Source: an uncultured Bacteroidales bacterium
GTDB taxonomy: Bacteria; Bacteroidota; Bacteroidia; Bacteroidales; FEN-979
Assembly (NCBI GenBank): GCA_903915465.1
Contig: CAIWTA010000137.1
Location: 1 to 44,841 of the forward strand
Direction of reading: 5' to 3'
Length of the DNA stretch: 44,841 nt
In this document: piece by piece, positions 26,443 through 34,529 of the stretch
Layout of the letters: the number at the start of each line of letters is the position of its first letter
Position numbering within the stretch: position 1 is the first letter of the stretch
The notes under the pieces: model-generated
Databases searched by the model: none
What the model was told of the DNA's origin: nothing
Seen by the model: the letters and a program-made list of their open reading frames with translations, nothing else
Program-made: the position numbers and the translations under genes

Positions 26443-26607
26443 TTTACGACTGACACGATTTACGATTTACGATTATTATTGTCGATCTACGAGTTACGAT
26501 TTCATTTCTATACTAAATAATGATAAAGCTTCTTTTCTCAAATATAGTCGTCAATCGTAAATATGTTAAAAATTCAATCGTAAATCGTAAATCGTGCCAG
26601 TCGTAAA
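26443..26607. repeat. Intergenic inverted repeat, TTTACGATT family, copy 2
   Basis: Arms at 26443-26474 and 26576-26607 are 32 bp each and inverted with 31 of 32 matches; the centre is about 100 bp and also holds TTACGATT words. The arm matches the right arm of copy 1 (14409-14442) at 29 of 32 positions, all three differences being transitions. It starts 7 bp after the htpG stop. Confidence 0.92.
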
Positions 26608-26708
26608 TGATTCTTCAAAATGAGCATCTTTGTTAACAATAGTTTAATCAAAATAGTCAAACAAATCACAGTATTAATTTATTAATTTCGCAAAACAAAA
26701 AAATCACT

Positions 26709-27305
26709 ATGAAACTATCAACAGGGTGGATCGTCGCAATAGTAATCATCGCAGTAATTGTAATCAGCTTAATATCCGGTATCGGAATTTACAACAATCT
26801 TGTGTCTAAAGAAGAAGGCGTTAATCAGCAATGGGCCAATGTTCAGAATGTTTACCAGCGCCGGGCAGATCTTATTCCCAACCTCGTCGCCACAGTGAAG
26901 GGGGTGGCCAATTTTGAGCAACAAACACTGACAAATGTGATCGAAGCAAGAGCTAAGGCAACTTCCGTCAACATTAACCCCAAAAACCTTGATGCAGCTT
27001 CTTTGCAGAAGTTCCAGGCTGCCCAGGACGGACTCAGCAGTGCTTTGTCACGATTGATGGTGGTTGTTGAAAAATACCCGGAACTTAAAGCCACCCAGAA
27101 TTTTTCTGAATTACAGACTCAGCTGGAGAGTACAGAGAACAGAATAACAGTAGAAAGAAGGACATTTAATGAGGCTGCCCAGGCTTACAACACTTACTTG
27201 AGAAGGTTTCCGTCAAACATGTTTGCCGGCATGTTCGGGTTCCAGAAAAAAGCTTACTTTGAAGCGGCAGCCGGGTCAGAAAAAACACCTAAGGTTGAAT
27301 TTTAG
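26709..27305 (+). CDS. lemA: LemA family protein
   Basis: 198 residues with one N-terminal membrane segment (about 7-29) and a helical domain outside. The family signature YNNLVSKEEGVNQQWANVQN, YQRRADLIPNLVATVKG, EARAKA and the later TENRITVERRTFNEAAQAYN are all visible, and the length is typical. LemA proteins have no settled biochemical function; they are often encoded next to TPM-domain genes, as here. A weak TAATTTCG promoter-like box lies at 26683-26690. It is followed after 35 bp by the first TPM gene. Confidence 0.95.
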   Translation: MKLSTGWIVAIVIIAVIVISLISGIGIYNNLVSKEEGVNQQWANVQNVYQRRADLIPNLVATVKGVANFEQQTLTNVIEARAKATSVNINPKNLDAASLQKFQAAQDGLSSALSRLMVVVEKYPELKATQNFSELQTQLESTENRITVERRTFNEAAQAYNTYLRRFPSNMFAGMFGFQKKAYFEAAAGSEKTPKVEF

Positions 27306-27340
27306 TTGTAAGATTTGGGTTTTAAAAGGTAAAGCTAATT

Positions 27341-27790
27341 ATGATGGGTGTTTCAGCGAAGAAATTCTTCAGCAAACAAGAACAGGAAGATATCAAACAG
27401 GCAGTTTTAAATTCAGAACTTGATACTTCCGGTGAGATCAGGGTTCATATTGAAAATGTTTGCAAAGGCGATGTACTGGATAGGGCTGCATACGTTTTCA
27501 AATGGCTGAAAATGGATAAAACAGAGTTACGGAATGGCGTGCTAATTTATCTGGCTATAAAGAACCGTAAATTTGCGATTATCGGTGATAAAGGGATTAA
27601 CCAGGTAGTGCCTCCAGACTTTTGGGATCATATCAAACAAGTGATGCTGAACCATTTCAGGAATGATGAATTTGTGGAAGGTTTGATTTTTGGTATTACA
27701 GAAGCAGGGCTGCACCTGAAAAAATATTTTCCCCATAAAAAAGACGACATCAATGAACTGCCGGATGATATTTCATTCGGAAAGAATTAA
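27341..27790 (+). CDS. TPM-domain protein (soluble)
   Basis: 149 residues forming a single TPM (DUF477-like) domain without signal peptide or membrane helix. It begins with KFFSKQEQEDIKQAVLN and has the core SGEIRVHIEN, RNGVLIYLAIKNRKFAIIGD and INQVVPPDFWDHI, ending in a charged tail. TPM domains in other organisms have been linked to phosphatase-like or photosystem-assembly roles; no specific role can be given here. It is the second gene of a lemA-TPM-TPM cluster. The start could be either of two adjacent ATGs (27341 or 27344). Confidence 0.85.
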   Translation: MMGVSAKKFFSKQEQEDIKQAVLNSELDTSGEIRVHIENVCKGDVLDRAAYVFKWLKMDKTELRNGVLIYLAIKNRKFAIIGDKGINQVVPPDFWDHIKQVMLNHFRNDEFVEGLIFGITEAGLHLKKYFPHKKDDINELPDDISFGKN

Positions 27791-27859
27791 TAATGTAAAC
27801 CAAGGGTTAAGAATGGTTAGATGCTTTAATGAGATATCTGTTTTAAATTTATTTAAGAA

Positions 27860-27988
27860 TTACACGGAGTTACACAGAGAAGTCACAGAGTTTCGCAGAG
27901 GAAAAAAGAAGCAGCCATGATGTGAATAGTCCGGTATATACTTTAAACTCTGTGGTTCTCAGTGTCTTCTCTGTGGAACTCTGTGAAA
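27860..27988. repeat. Intergenic inverted repeat, CACAGAG family, copy 2
   Basis: Arms 27860-27890 and 27958-27988 are inverted with 26 of 31 matches, built of TACACAGAG and CTCTGTG words. It shares the 14-mer CAGAGTTTCGCAGA (27886-27899) with the element at 17047-17197. It separates the two TPM genes. Confidence 0.8.
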
Positions 27989-28050
27989 CAACCTGGTATT
28001 AATAATATCAACTCTTAACTCGTAGTAATAATTGAACTGATAAAAGCTGG

Positions 28051-28893
28051 ATGAAAGAAACGACAGAAATAAAGATCATTATCAGATCTGATGGCTGGTT
28101 TCCGGCCTCAAGATCACTATTGCTCGTGCTGTTTATTCTGCTATCGGGCAATTTCAGATTGTCAGCCCAGGATATTCCTGAACGCCCTGTACCACCAAGG
28201 CTCGTCAATGATTTCGCAGGCATCCTGGTTGGAGACGAAGCCAATCTGCTGGAGCTGAAATTGGTCAGATTCAATGATTCAACTTCAACACAGGTTACTG
28301 TTGTCACTGTAAAATCTCTCAACGGTTATGATAAACAGGATTATGCGCAGCGGTTAGGTCAGAAATGGGGAGTCGGTCAGAAAGGAAAAAACAATGGGCT
28401 TGTAATTCTCGTAAAGCCCAAATATGCAAATGAAAAGGGGGAAGTCACCATTCAAACCGGTTATGGGATGGAGGGAATCCTTCCGGATATTACCTGTAAA
28501 AGGATTGTGGAGAATGAGATGATTCCGCGATTCACTGAAGGAAATTATTATGCAGGGCTTGAAGCAGGAACCAATACGATCATTTCCATCTCTAAGCATG
28601 AATATACGGCTGATCAATACAACAAGCGGACAAAGAAAAAACCTTATGGTATGTTAGTTCCTATTCTGATTCTGGCTGTTGTAGTATTCTGGGTTCGTTC
28701 AAATCGGGGTGGTGGAATGCATTCTGTAGGAAAAAATCTTCCTTTTTGGGCCACCCTGTTTATGCTTGGTTCAATGGGAAGAGGTGATTCCGGCGGCAGT
28801 TGGGGTGGCTTCTCAGGAGGCGGTGACGGTGGCGGCTTCGGTGGGTTCGGTGGCGGTAGCTTTGGTGGCGGCGGAGCTGGTGGAAGCTGGTAG
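28051..28893 (+). CDS. TPM-domain membrane protein with Gly-rich tail
   Basis: 280 residues. A hydrophobic segment near residues 22-38 acts as signal peptide or anchor. The TPM domain (about 45-190) contains RLVNDFAGIL, TQVTVVTVKSLNGYD, KWGVGQKGKNNGLVILV and VTIQTGYGMEGILPD. A membrane segment follows (about 202-217), then a tail of nearly pure Gly/Ser/Phe repeats ending GGGGAGGSW. This layout (TPM, helix, Gly-rich tail) is the common form encoded next to lemA. The function is not established. It is separated from the first TPM gene by 260 bp containing the inverted repeat. Confidence 0.88.
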   Translation: MKETTEIKIIIRSDGWFPASRSLLLVLFILLSGNFRLSAQDIPERPVPPRLVNDFAGILVGDEANLLELKLVRFNDSTSTQVTVVTVKSLNGYDKQDYAQRLGQKWGVGQKGKNNGLVILVKPKYANEKGEVTIQTGYGMEGILPDITCKRIVENEMIPRFTEGNYYAGLEAGTNTIISISKHEYTADQYNKRTKKKPYGMLVPILILAVVVFWVRSNRGGGMHSVGKNLPFWATLFMLGSMGRGDSGGSWGGFSGGGDGGGFGGFGGGSFGGGGAGGSW

Positions 28894-28913
28894 GGTGATT
28901 GGTTGATTATTTT

Positions 28914-29011
28914 CAGATCTCGGATCTCACATCTCACATCTCAGATCTCGGATCTCAGATCTCAGATCTCGGATCTCGGATCTCGGATCTCGGATCTCAC
29001 ATCTCACATCT
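28914..29011. repeat. Tandem array, 14 units of 7 bp
   Basis: Fourteen perfect 7-bp units of only three kinds, CAGATCT, CGGATCT and CACATCT. Starting at 28914 the order is CAG, CGG, CAC, CAC, CAG, CGG, CAG, CAG, CGG, CGG, CGG, CGG, CAC, CAC (each followed by ATCT). It lies 18 bp before the DUF4492 start. Confidence 0.95.
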
Positions 29012-29029
29012 ACTACCGAATGTCGGATA

Positions 29030-29242
29030 ATGAACTTCTTCAAAAAAATCTTTCTCTTCTATTATGATGGATTCCGGTCGATGACGGTTGGGAAAAAGCT
29101 CTGGATCGTCATCCTGATCAAACTTTTTATCATTTTTATTATTCTTCGGCTTATCTTTTTTCCCAATTTCCTCAAATCTAAGTTTTCGGGTGATAAAGAG
29201 CGTGGTGACTACGTTCGTGAACAGTTAATCAAAAGGAAATAA
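29030..29242 (+). CDS. DUF4492 family small membrane protein
   Basis: 70 residues: an N-terminal FFKKIFLFYYDGFRSMTVGK segment, one membrane helix (about 23-44), and a basic C-terminus ending EQLIKRK. This matches DUF4492, a Bacteroidota family found immediately upstream of cydAB. Its role is unknown; the genomic link suggests a part in assembly or regulation of cytochrome bd. The gap to cydA is 92 bp and contains a separate promoter, so cydAB can also be transcribed without it. Confidence 0.82.
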   Translation: MNFFKKIFLFYYDGFRSMTVGKKLWIVILIKLFIIFIILRLIFFPNFLKSKFSGDKERGDYVREQLIKRK

Positions 29243-29254
29243 TTAATTCAGGTA

Positions 29255-29284
29255 TTTGAATATTTGAATTATTTCTTACATTTG
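29255..29284 (+). promoter_or_regulatory. Promoter for cydAB
   Basis: TTTG (29255-29258), 18 bases, then TACATTTG (29277-29284), close to the Bacteroidota consensus. The predicted leader to the cydA ATG is about 45 nt. Confidence 0.6.
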
Positions 29285-29334
29285 GCATGAATTTGTTTGA
29301 ATAATTCATTTGTCACAAACTAAAATCTTTTAAA

Positions 29335-30912
29335 ATGACTGACACCATTGACCTTAGCATGGTAGATTGGTCGCGGGCGCAATTTGCCCTGACGGCAATT
29401 TACCACTGGTTATTTGTTCCTCTCACCCTTGGGCTTTCTTTTATCGTTGCCATCATGGAAACGATCTGGGTTAAAACCGGAAATCCTGAATGGAAGAAAA
29501 TCACGAAGTTCTGGATGACGCTTTTCGGGATCAACTTTGCCATTGGAGTAGCAACCGGTATTATACTCGAATTCCAATTCGGGACCAACTGGTCGAACTA
29601 TTCCTGGTTTGTAGGTGATATTTTTGGAGCACCATTAGCAATAGAAGGAATTATGGCATTTTTTCTGGAATCGACTTTTATTGCCGTAATGTTTTTTGGC
29701 TGGAACAAAGTCAGCAAAGGGTTTCATCTCACAGCAAGCTGGTTGACTGCCATCGGGGCCAACCTTTCGGCCCTCTGGATTCTCGTTGCCAATGCATGGA
29801 TGCAGTACCCGACCGGGATGAAATTTAATCCGGACAATGCGCGCAATGAAATGGCCAATTTCTGGGATGTCCTGTTCTCTCCTGTTGCAGTGAATAAATT
29901 TCTACACACCATTTCCTCCGGGTATGTAACTGCTGCTGTATTCGTCATTGGCATCAGTGCATGGTTTTTGCTAAAAAACCGGAACGTGGATTCGGCCAAA
30001 CGCAGCATCCTGGTAGGAGCTATATTTGGTCTTATCACAGCCATATTCCTGGTCATCACTGGTGACGGTTCTGCTTATAACATGGCACAAAAGCAACCCA
30101 TGAAACTGGCCGCGATGGAAGGTTTGTATAAGGGAACCAGCCCGAACGGACTGATCGTTTTCGGAATACATTCCGGCGATAAAAAAGTTGAGGATGGAAC
30201 GGGTGGAATTAATGTAAAACTCGAGATCCCCAGGTTGTTGTCATTACTTGGTTATCGTAATGGGAATGCTTTTGTTCCGGGTATTGAGGATATTCTTAAA
30301 GGAGGCTTCAAGCCGGAATTCCAGAATGTACCACCGTTAGAAGTAGATAAAGCTTTTTCAGCGGAAGAAAAAATTGCACGCGGTAAATTGGCCATTGCTG
30401 CCCTTGGCGATTACAAGCGAGCCAGGCAGACAGGTGATATAGCTGCAACCAATAAAGCCGACAGTTCCCTGAAAGTCAATTTTCCCTATTTTGGTTATGG
30501 CTATCTGAATTCTCCAGACAGCATAATTCCAAATGTCCCATTGACTTTTTACAGTTTCCGCATCATGGTTTACCTTGGAGGATTCTTTATCCTGTTATTT
30601 ATCTTCACGCTCTATTATGCACGCAAACAGACCTTGGAAACCAAACGCTGGTTCCTTTGGTTGCTGCTATGGTCAATTCCATTGGTTTATATTGCCGGTC
30701 AGGCAGGATGGATTGTGACTGAAGTTGGCCGTCAGCCCTGGGTTATCCAGGACCTTCTTCCAACAGTTGCAGCCGTTTCGATGATCGATGCTACATCTGT
30801 TCAGATCACTTTCTGGCTGTTTGCAGTGTTGTTTACCGCACTTCTGATTGCGGAAGTGATGATTATGACCAGGCAAATTAAAATCGGACCTAAAGATGGA
30901 GGAACCAACTAA
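29335..30912 (+). CDS. cydA: Cytochrome bd ubiquinol/menaquinol oxidase subunit I
   Basis: 525 residues with about nine membrane segments. With CydB it forms the high-affinity bd oxidase, which oxidises quinol and reduces oxygen to water. The heme ligands are visible: His24 in AIYHWLFVPLTLG, His191 in NKFLHTISSGYV and Met411 in FRIMVYLGG, corresponding to E. coli His19, His186 and Met393. The acidic GAPLAIEGIMAFFLEST helix is also present, as is GWIVTEVGRQPWVIQ. The quinol loop lies between the central helices (about residues 255-400). Its stop overlaps the cydB ATG by one base. Confidence 0.96.
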   Translation: MTDTIDLSMVDWSRAQFALTAIYHWLFVPLTLGLSFIVAIMETIWVKTGNPEWKKITKFWMTLFGINFAIGVATGIILEFQFGTNWSNYSWFVGDIFGAPLAIEGIMAFFLESTFIAVMFFGWNKVSKGFHLTASWLTAIGANLSALWILVANAWMQYPTGMKFNPDNARNEMANFWDVLFSPVAVNKFLHTISSGYVTAAVFVIGISAWFLLKNRNVDSAKRSILVGAIFGLITAIFLVITGDGSAYNMAQKQPMKLAAMEGLYKGTSPNGLIVFGIHSGDKKVEDGTGGINVKLEIPRLLSLLGYRNGNAFVPGIEDILKGGFKPEFQNVPPLEVDKAFSAEEKIARGKLAIAALGDYKRARQTGDIAATNKADSSLKVNFPYFGYGYLNSPDSIIPNVPLTFYSFRIMVYLGGFFILLFIFTLYYARKQTLETKRWFLWLLLWSIPLVYIAGQAGWIVTEVGRQPWVIQDLLPTVAAVSMIDATSVQITFWLFAVLFTALLIAEVMIMTRQIKIGPKDGGTN

Positions 30913-32075
30913 TGTTTGAAACGTTATCATTATCCTGTTTACAGCAATACTGGTGGGTTATCATATCCCTGTTGGGTGCGCTGCTTGTTTTCCTTATGTT
31001 TGTCCAGGGAGGTCAAACGCTCCTTTATACGCTTGGGAAAACAGAAGCCGAGCGAAAAATCCTCATCAATTCATTGGGAAGGAAGTGGGAATTTACCTTT
31101 ACTACCCTTGTTACGTTTGGCGGAGCCTTTTTTGCTTCATTCCCATTGTTTTACTCTACCAGTTTCGGTGGAGCATATTGGGTGTGGATGGCAATCCTGT
31201 TCTGCTTCATCCTTCAGGCCGTTGCTTACGAATTCCGCTCAAAACCCAATAATTTCCTGGGTCACCGGACATACGAAATCTTTCTGTTTATCAATGGTGC
31301 ACTGGGAACCATCCTTATCGGGGCCGCAGTTTCCACTTTTTTTACCGGCTCACAATTTATCGTCAACAAATTAAGCCTTACCGAACTCACAAACCCGGTA
31401 ATCTCACGATGGCAAGGAGGTGCCCATGGACTTGAGGCGGTTCTCAACTGGCAAAATGTGGCGCTTGGCTTAGCTGTTTTCTTTCTTGCACGCATCCTTG
31501 GGATCCTTTATTTCATTAATACTGTAAGCGATAAAAATATTATGGGAAGGACAAAAAAACATCTGCTCATCAACGCTGTTCCTTTCCTCGTATTTTTCCT
31601 TGCTTATGTCTTTGCCTTGGTTCTGGGTAAAGGTTTTGCAGTAGATCCCGTCAACGGTACTATTTTCATGGAGGATTACAAATATTTGCACAACCTGATT
31701 CAGATGCCGATCGTACTGATCCTCTTTGTTATCGGCGTTCTGGCAGTTCTATTGGGCATCATTCGTCCTTTGGTGAATTTTGAGAAATGCGGATCAAAGG
31801 GAATCTGGATTTCAGGAATAGGAACGATTCTGACCGTTTTCTCCCTCCTGCTGCTCGCAGGATTCAACAATACTTCGTACTATCCTTCAACTTCTGATCT
31901 GCAGAGTTCACTGACGATCCATAACAGTTCTTCCAGTCATTACACCCTGACTGCCATGAGCTATGTTTCACTGCTTATTCCATTTGTGCTTGCTTATATC
32001 TGGTATGCATGGAGGTCGATCAACAACAAGAAAATCGATGCAGCGGAAATGGAATCGGATAGTCATGCATATTAA
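30912..32075 (+). CDS. cydB: Cytochrome bd oxidase subunit II
   Basis: 387 residues with about nine membrane helices. Visible features are QQYWWVIISLLGALLVFLMF, VQGGQTLLY, and the WEFTFTTLVTFGGAFFASFP and SKPNNFLGHRTYE segments of the CydB family. The ATG shares its A with the cydA stop (TAATG), so the two subunits are translationally coupled. The protein supports CydA, holds the di-heme site and stabilises the complex. A third, very small reading frame (CydX-like) follows after 44 bp. Confidence 0.95.
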   Translation: MFETLSLSCLQQYWWVIISLLGALLVFLMFVQGGQTLLYTLGKTEAERKILINSLGRKWEFTFTTLVTFGGAFFASFPLFYSTSFGGAYWVWMAILFCFILQAVAYEFRSKPNNFLGHRTYEIFLFINGALGTILIGAAVSTFFTGSQFIVNKLSLTELTNPVISRWQGGAHGLEAVLNWQNVALGLAVFFLARILGILYFINTVSDKNIMGRTKKHLLINAVPFLVFFLAYVFALVLGKGFAVDPVNGTIFMEDYKYLHNLIQMPIVLILFVIGVLAVLLGIIRPLVNFEKCGSKGIWISGIGTILTVFSLLLLAGFNNTSYYPSTSDLQSSLTIHNSSSSHYTLTAMSYVSLLIPFVLAYIWYAWRSINNKKIDAAEMESDSHAY

Positions 32076-32119
32076 AGTATTAACCAAAGTAAAACGTTAC
32101 AAACTTAACATACCCATAT

Positions 32120-32230
32120 ATGTATCTCTCATCAATCATCTGGTATCTGACATGGCCGATTCTGATTTATGTTTCTTACAGGATAATCCTTTGTTCCGTT
32201 AAAAAATACGAGAAGAAACAGTTGGGATAA
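32120..32230 (+). CDS. CydX-like small membrane protein, 36 residues
   Basis: A small reading frame after cydB begins MYLSSIIWYLTWPILIYVSY and continues RIILCSVKKYEKKQLG to TAA. It has a Trp-rich single helix followed by a basic tail, the layout of CydX/CbdX-type third subunits (one helix with N-terminal Trp, charged C-terminus) that stabilise the bd oxidase hemes. It lies on the same strand, 44 bp after cydB. The similarity is in form and position rather than in clear residue identity. The downstream gene is convergent, so this ORF is the last of the operon. Confidence 0.65.
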   Translation: MYLSSIIWYLTWPILIYVSYRIILCSVKKYEKKQLG

Positions 32231-32246
32231 GGAGAAATTTTATCGG

Positions 32247-34529
32247 CTATTTCTTTCCCGGGCAATAACGTTGTATCAACATTGCTGCCTGCCTGTTCCC
32301 GAGAGTCATTGCCTTTTGCCAGTCCTGGCAAGCGCCAGCAATGTCATTTAATTCAAGCTTTGAAGTTCCTCTTCCAAGATAAGCATCAGCATAGTCCGGG
32401 TTGATTTGTATGGCGCGAGAAAAATCTTCTATGGCCTCTTTGAAATTTTTCAAAGCTGCAGCTTTCACGATTCCACGGTTGTTGTACGCTTTGAAATAGT
32501 CTGGTGAAAGGCGGATCGCTTCATCATATAACCTCATTGCACCCGGAATATCTCCTTTTTTGTATTGCTCATTTGCATTGTTGAACTTCTGTTTTGCCTC
32601 CTGGTCTTGTGGATCTTCCATGCCAGGCTGAATAATCCGCTTTTGTTCCTCATAGAATTTTCTCAGGCCGTTTGTTGCTACGATATTCCCTTGATCAAAA
32701 CGCAGAATCTGTCGATAGCAAATAGAGGCCTTTTCCAGATCTCCTTTGGCTGAATATATGTCTGAAAGAGCATAGTAGATAAACTTATTTCTCCCGTCCG
32801 TTCTCCTCAGATTTTCGAGTAAAAACTTTTCAGCAACAGGATAATTTTTAAATTGTAAAAAGAATGAACCGAGATTGAGTAAATCATCACTTTGAAAATC
32901 CTGATTTTCCCAAAAACCCTCCATGAAAGCACGGAATGAAGCGTGTGGTTCTGTTTCAAGGATTCGCCTGACCGAAGATTCATCAAGATTGCAGGGGATA
33001 TTATACAGGCGAAACAACGAATCAATGTCAATCTCCTGAAGATTTTTGGAATAATTTGTCCGGGCAAAGATGACAGTCAGACCATCGATATAAATCAGCC
33101 GCCAATCAGGCATTCCCAAAAGCTGAACAGTCCAGGGAAAATATTTGACATAGTTGTAGATGATCAGATCTGCCTGATACTTATCAGCCAAATCCGCCAA
33201 ACCGAGTTTCCAGCTTTCTGTCAGTTCCTGGTAGAGATCTTCCCTGACCACTTCGAGACGTCCATCGATGAAAACAGGTTGCGGCAACCTCCATGAAAGC
33301 CATCCTCCCAGGCTGATTCCATTGATTATCCGCCAGTTAAGCCCGTTTTGCAGCAAATAACCAGCGGCTTTTTCCGGCAACTGCCGGGAATCGAGACCAA
33401 TACCTGTTTTTGTATATTCATGATTATCTGCATAATATGATCCTGCAATTATTCTTGCGATTAATGCAAGTGGAAGAAGAATCATCAGGATGACTCCGGA
33501 AATCCTGAAAATTCGCAGGTTACGTTTCAACCAGACAGCATTTACTTTTTCACGAATAAATGCTGAAATATCAACCAGAGAAAAGCAGAGGATTGGCATC
33601 CCTACTATAGCAAAAAGTGCAATATTCCTGACCGAAACAAAGGCAAGGTAAGCGAAAACTACCAACAGAAAAAAATCATGGAATACCCGCTTTTTCCAGG
33701 TCAGGATTGCACAGATGAAAGTAAAAGCCAGAAAAATCATAAAGAGGATGTCTTTGAATAAGAACCGGTCCAGGTCGAAAAATGATTTCAATTCCTTAAT
33801 ATGCTCATGAAAAATATTGTTCGGATCAAACCGTGTAAAGAGTTCCAGCGGAAAGGTAATTACCTTAGTAAAATATGGATTGACAAAACAAACCATGACC
33901 GCCATGATCATCCATAAAAGAAATGATTTTTCAATTTTTTTATCACGGATCATAAGGCTTACAAAATATGCGCCCGCCAATGCGAAACCCAGGATAAATA
34001 AGCCGTGCATATTACACCAGAAAAGCATTATGACCGGAAGGAGGAACAGGTGATTCCGGCGATGATAATAATAGTCATCCAGAATGATCAGAAATAGCGT
34101 AAGAAAGAGAAAAGTAAACATCTCCGGGCGAAGTGAAATCCTGGTTTCCATGATGAGGAATCCGAACAAAAAAACAAAACAGGAAATATGGAGTGGAACC
34201 TTTTTCCTTTGATTGCGGATCAGCAAAAGGACCAATAATCCAAGCATTGAAAACATCCCCAGGATACTTAATCCATTGTATCCGATGATTTTATAAATAG
34301 AAAAGACAAACACCTGGAACAGCCAGTTCATATCGGTGTAATCATGGCTATTGACGGTATAAGTAAATGTGTCTTTTTCAGGAATGGCTTTGTTCTGGAC
34401 AATCCATTTCCCTGCTTTCAGGTGCGAGCCGATATCAGGATCTGACAACTTTCGCATTGACAGGAAAGCGATCAAAAAAGTGACAAGGATAAACGGGATT
34501 ATCCAGCTTGATTTATATTGATTCTTCAT
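32247..34529 (-). CDS. GT-C-like polytopic membrane protein with C-terminal TPRs
   Basis: 760 residues. Residues 1 to about 400 hold ten or more membrane helices. The first loop carries DPDIGSHLKAGKWIVQNKAIP then DTFTYT, a motif of the GT-C-like membrane proteins related to protein mannosyltransferases, with the acidic pair expected to bind metal and lipid-phosphate sugar. Residues about 400-550 form a soluble region. At about 575-745 come TPR repeats (YALSDIYSAKGDLEKASICY, DEAIRLSPDYFKAYNNRG, DYADAYLGRGTSKL). It may be an inner-membrane glycosyltransferase or glycan-modifying protein, but the substrate is unknown. It is convergent with the cyd operon, only 16 bp from the CydX-like stop. Confidence 0.65.
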   Translation of the reverse strand: MKNQYKSSWIIPFILVTFLIAFLSMRKLSDPDIGSHLKAGKWIVQNKAIPEKDTFTYTVNSHDYTDMNWLFQVFVFSIYKIIGYNGLSILGMFSMLGLLVLLLIRNQRKKVPLHISCFVFLFGFLIMETRISLRPEMFTFLFLTLFLIILDDYYYHRRNHLFLLPVIMLFWCNMHGLFILGFALAGAYFVSLMIRDKKIEKSFLLWMIMAVMVCFVNPYFTKVITFPLELFTRFDPNNIFHEHIKELKSFFDLDRFLFKDILFMIFLAFTFICAILTWKKRVFHDFFLLVVFAYLAFVSVRNIALFAIVGMPILCFSLVDISAFIREKVNAVWLKRNLRIFRISGVILMILLPLALIARIIAGSYYADNHEYTKTGIGLDSRQLPEKAAGYLLQNGLNWRIINGISLGGWLSWRLPQPVFIDGRLEVVREDLYQELTESWKLGLADLADKYQADLIIYNYVKYFPWTVQLLGMPDWRLIYIDGLTVIFARTNYSKNLQEIDIDSLFRLYNIPCNLDESSVRRILETEPHASFRAFMEGFWENQDFQSDDLLNLGSFFLQFKNYPVAEKFLLENLRRTDGRNKFIYYALSDIYSAKGDLEKASICYRQILRFDQGNIVATNGLRKFYEEQKRIIQPGMEDPQDQEAKQKFNNANEQYKKGDIPGAMRLYDEAIRLSPDYFKAYNNRGIVKAAALKNFKEAIEDFSRAIQINPDYADAYLGRGTSKLELNDIAGACQDWQKAMTLGNRQAAMLIQRYCPGKK

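Noticed and set aside
28914-29011. CRISPR-like array
   Set aside because: Units are 7 bp and contiguous, without spacers; it is a simple tandem repeat.
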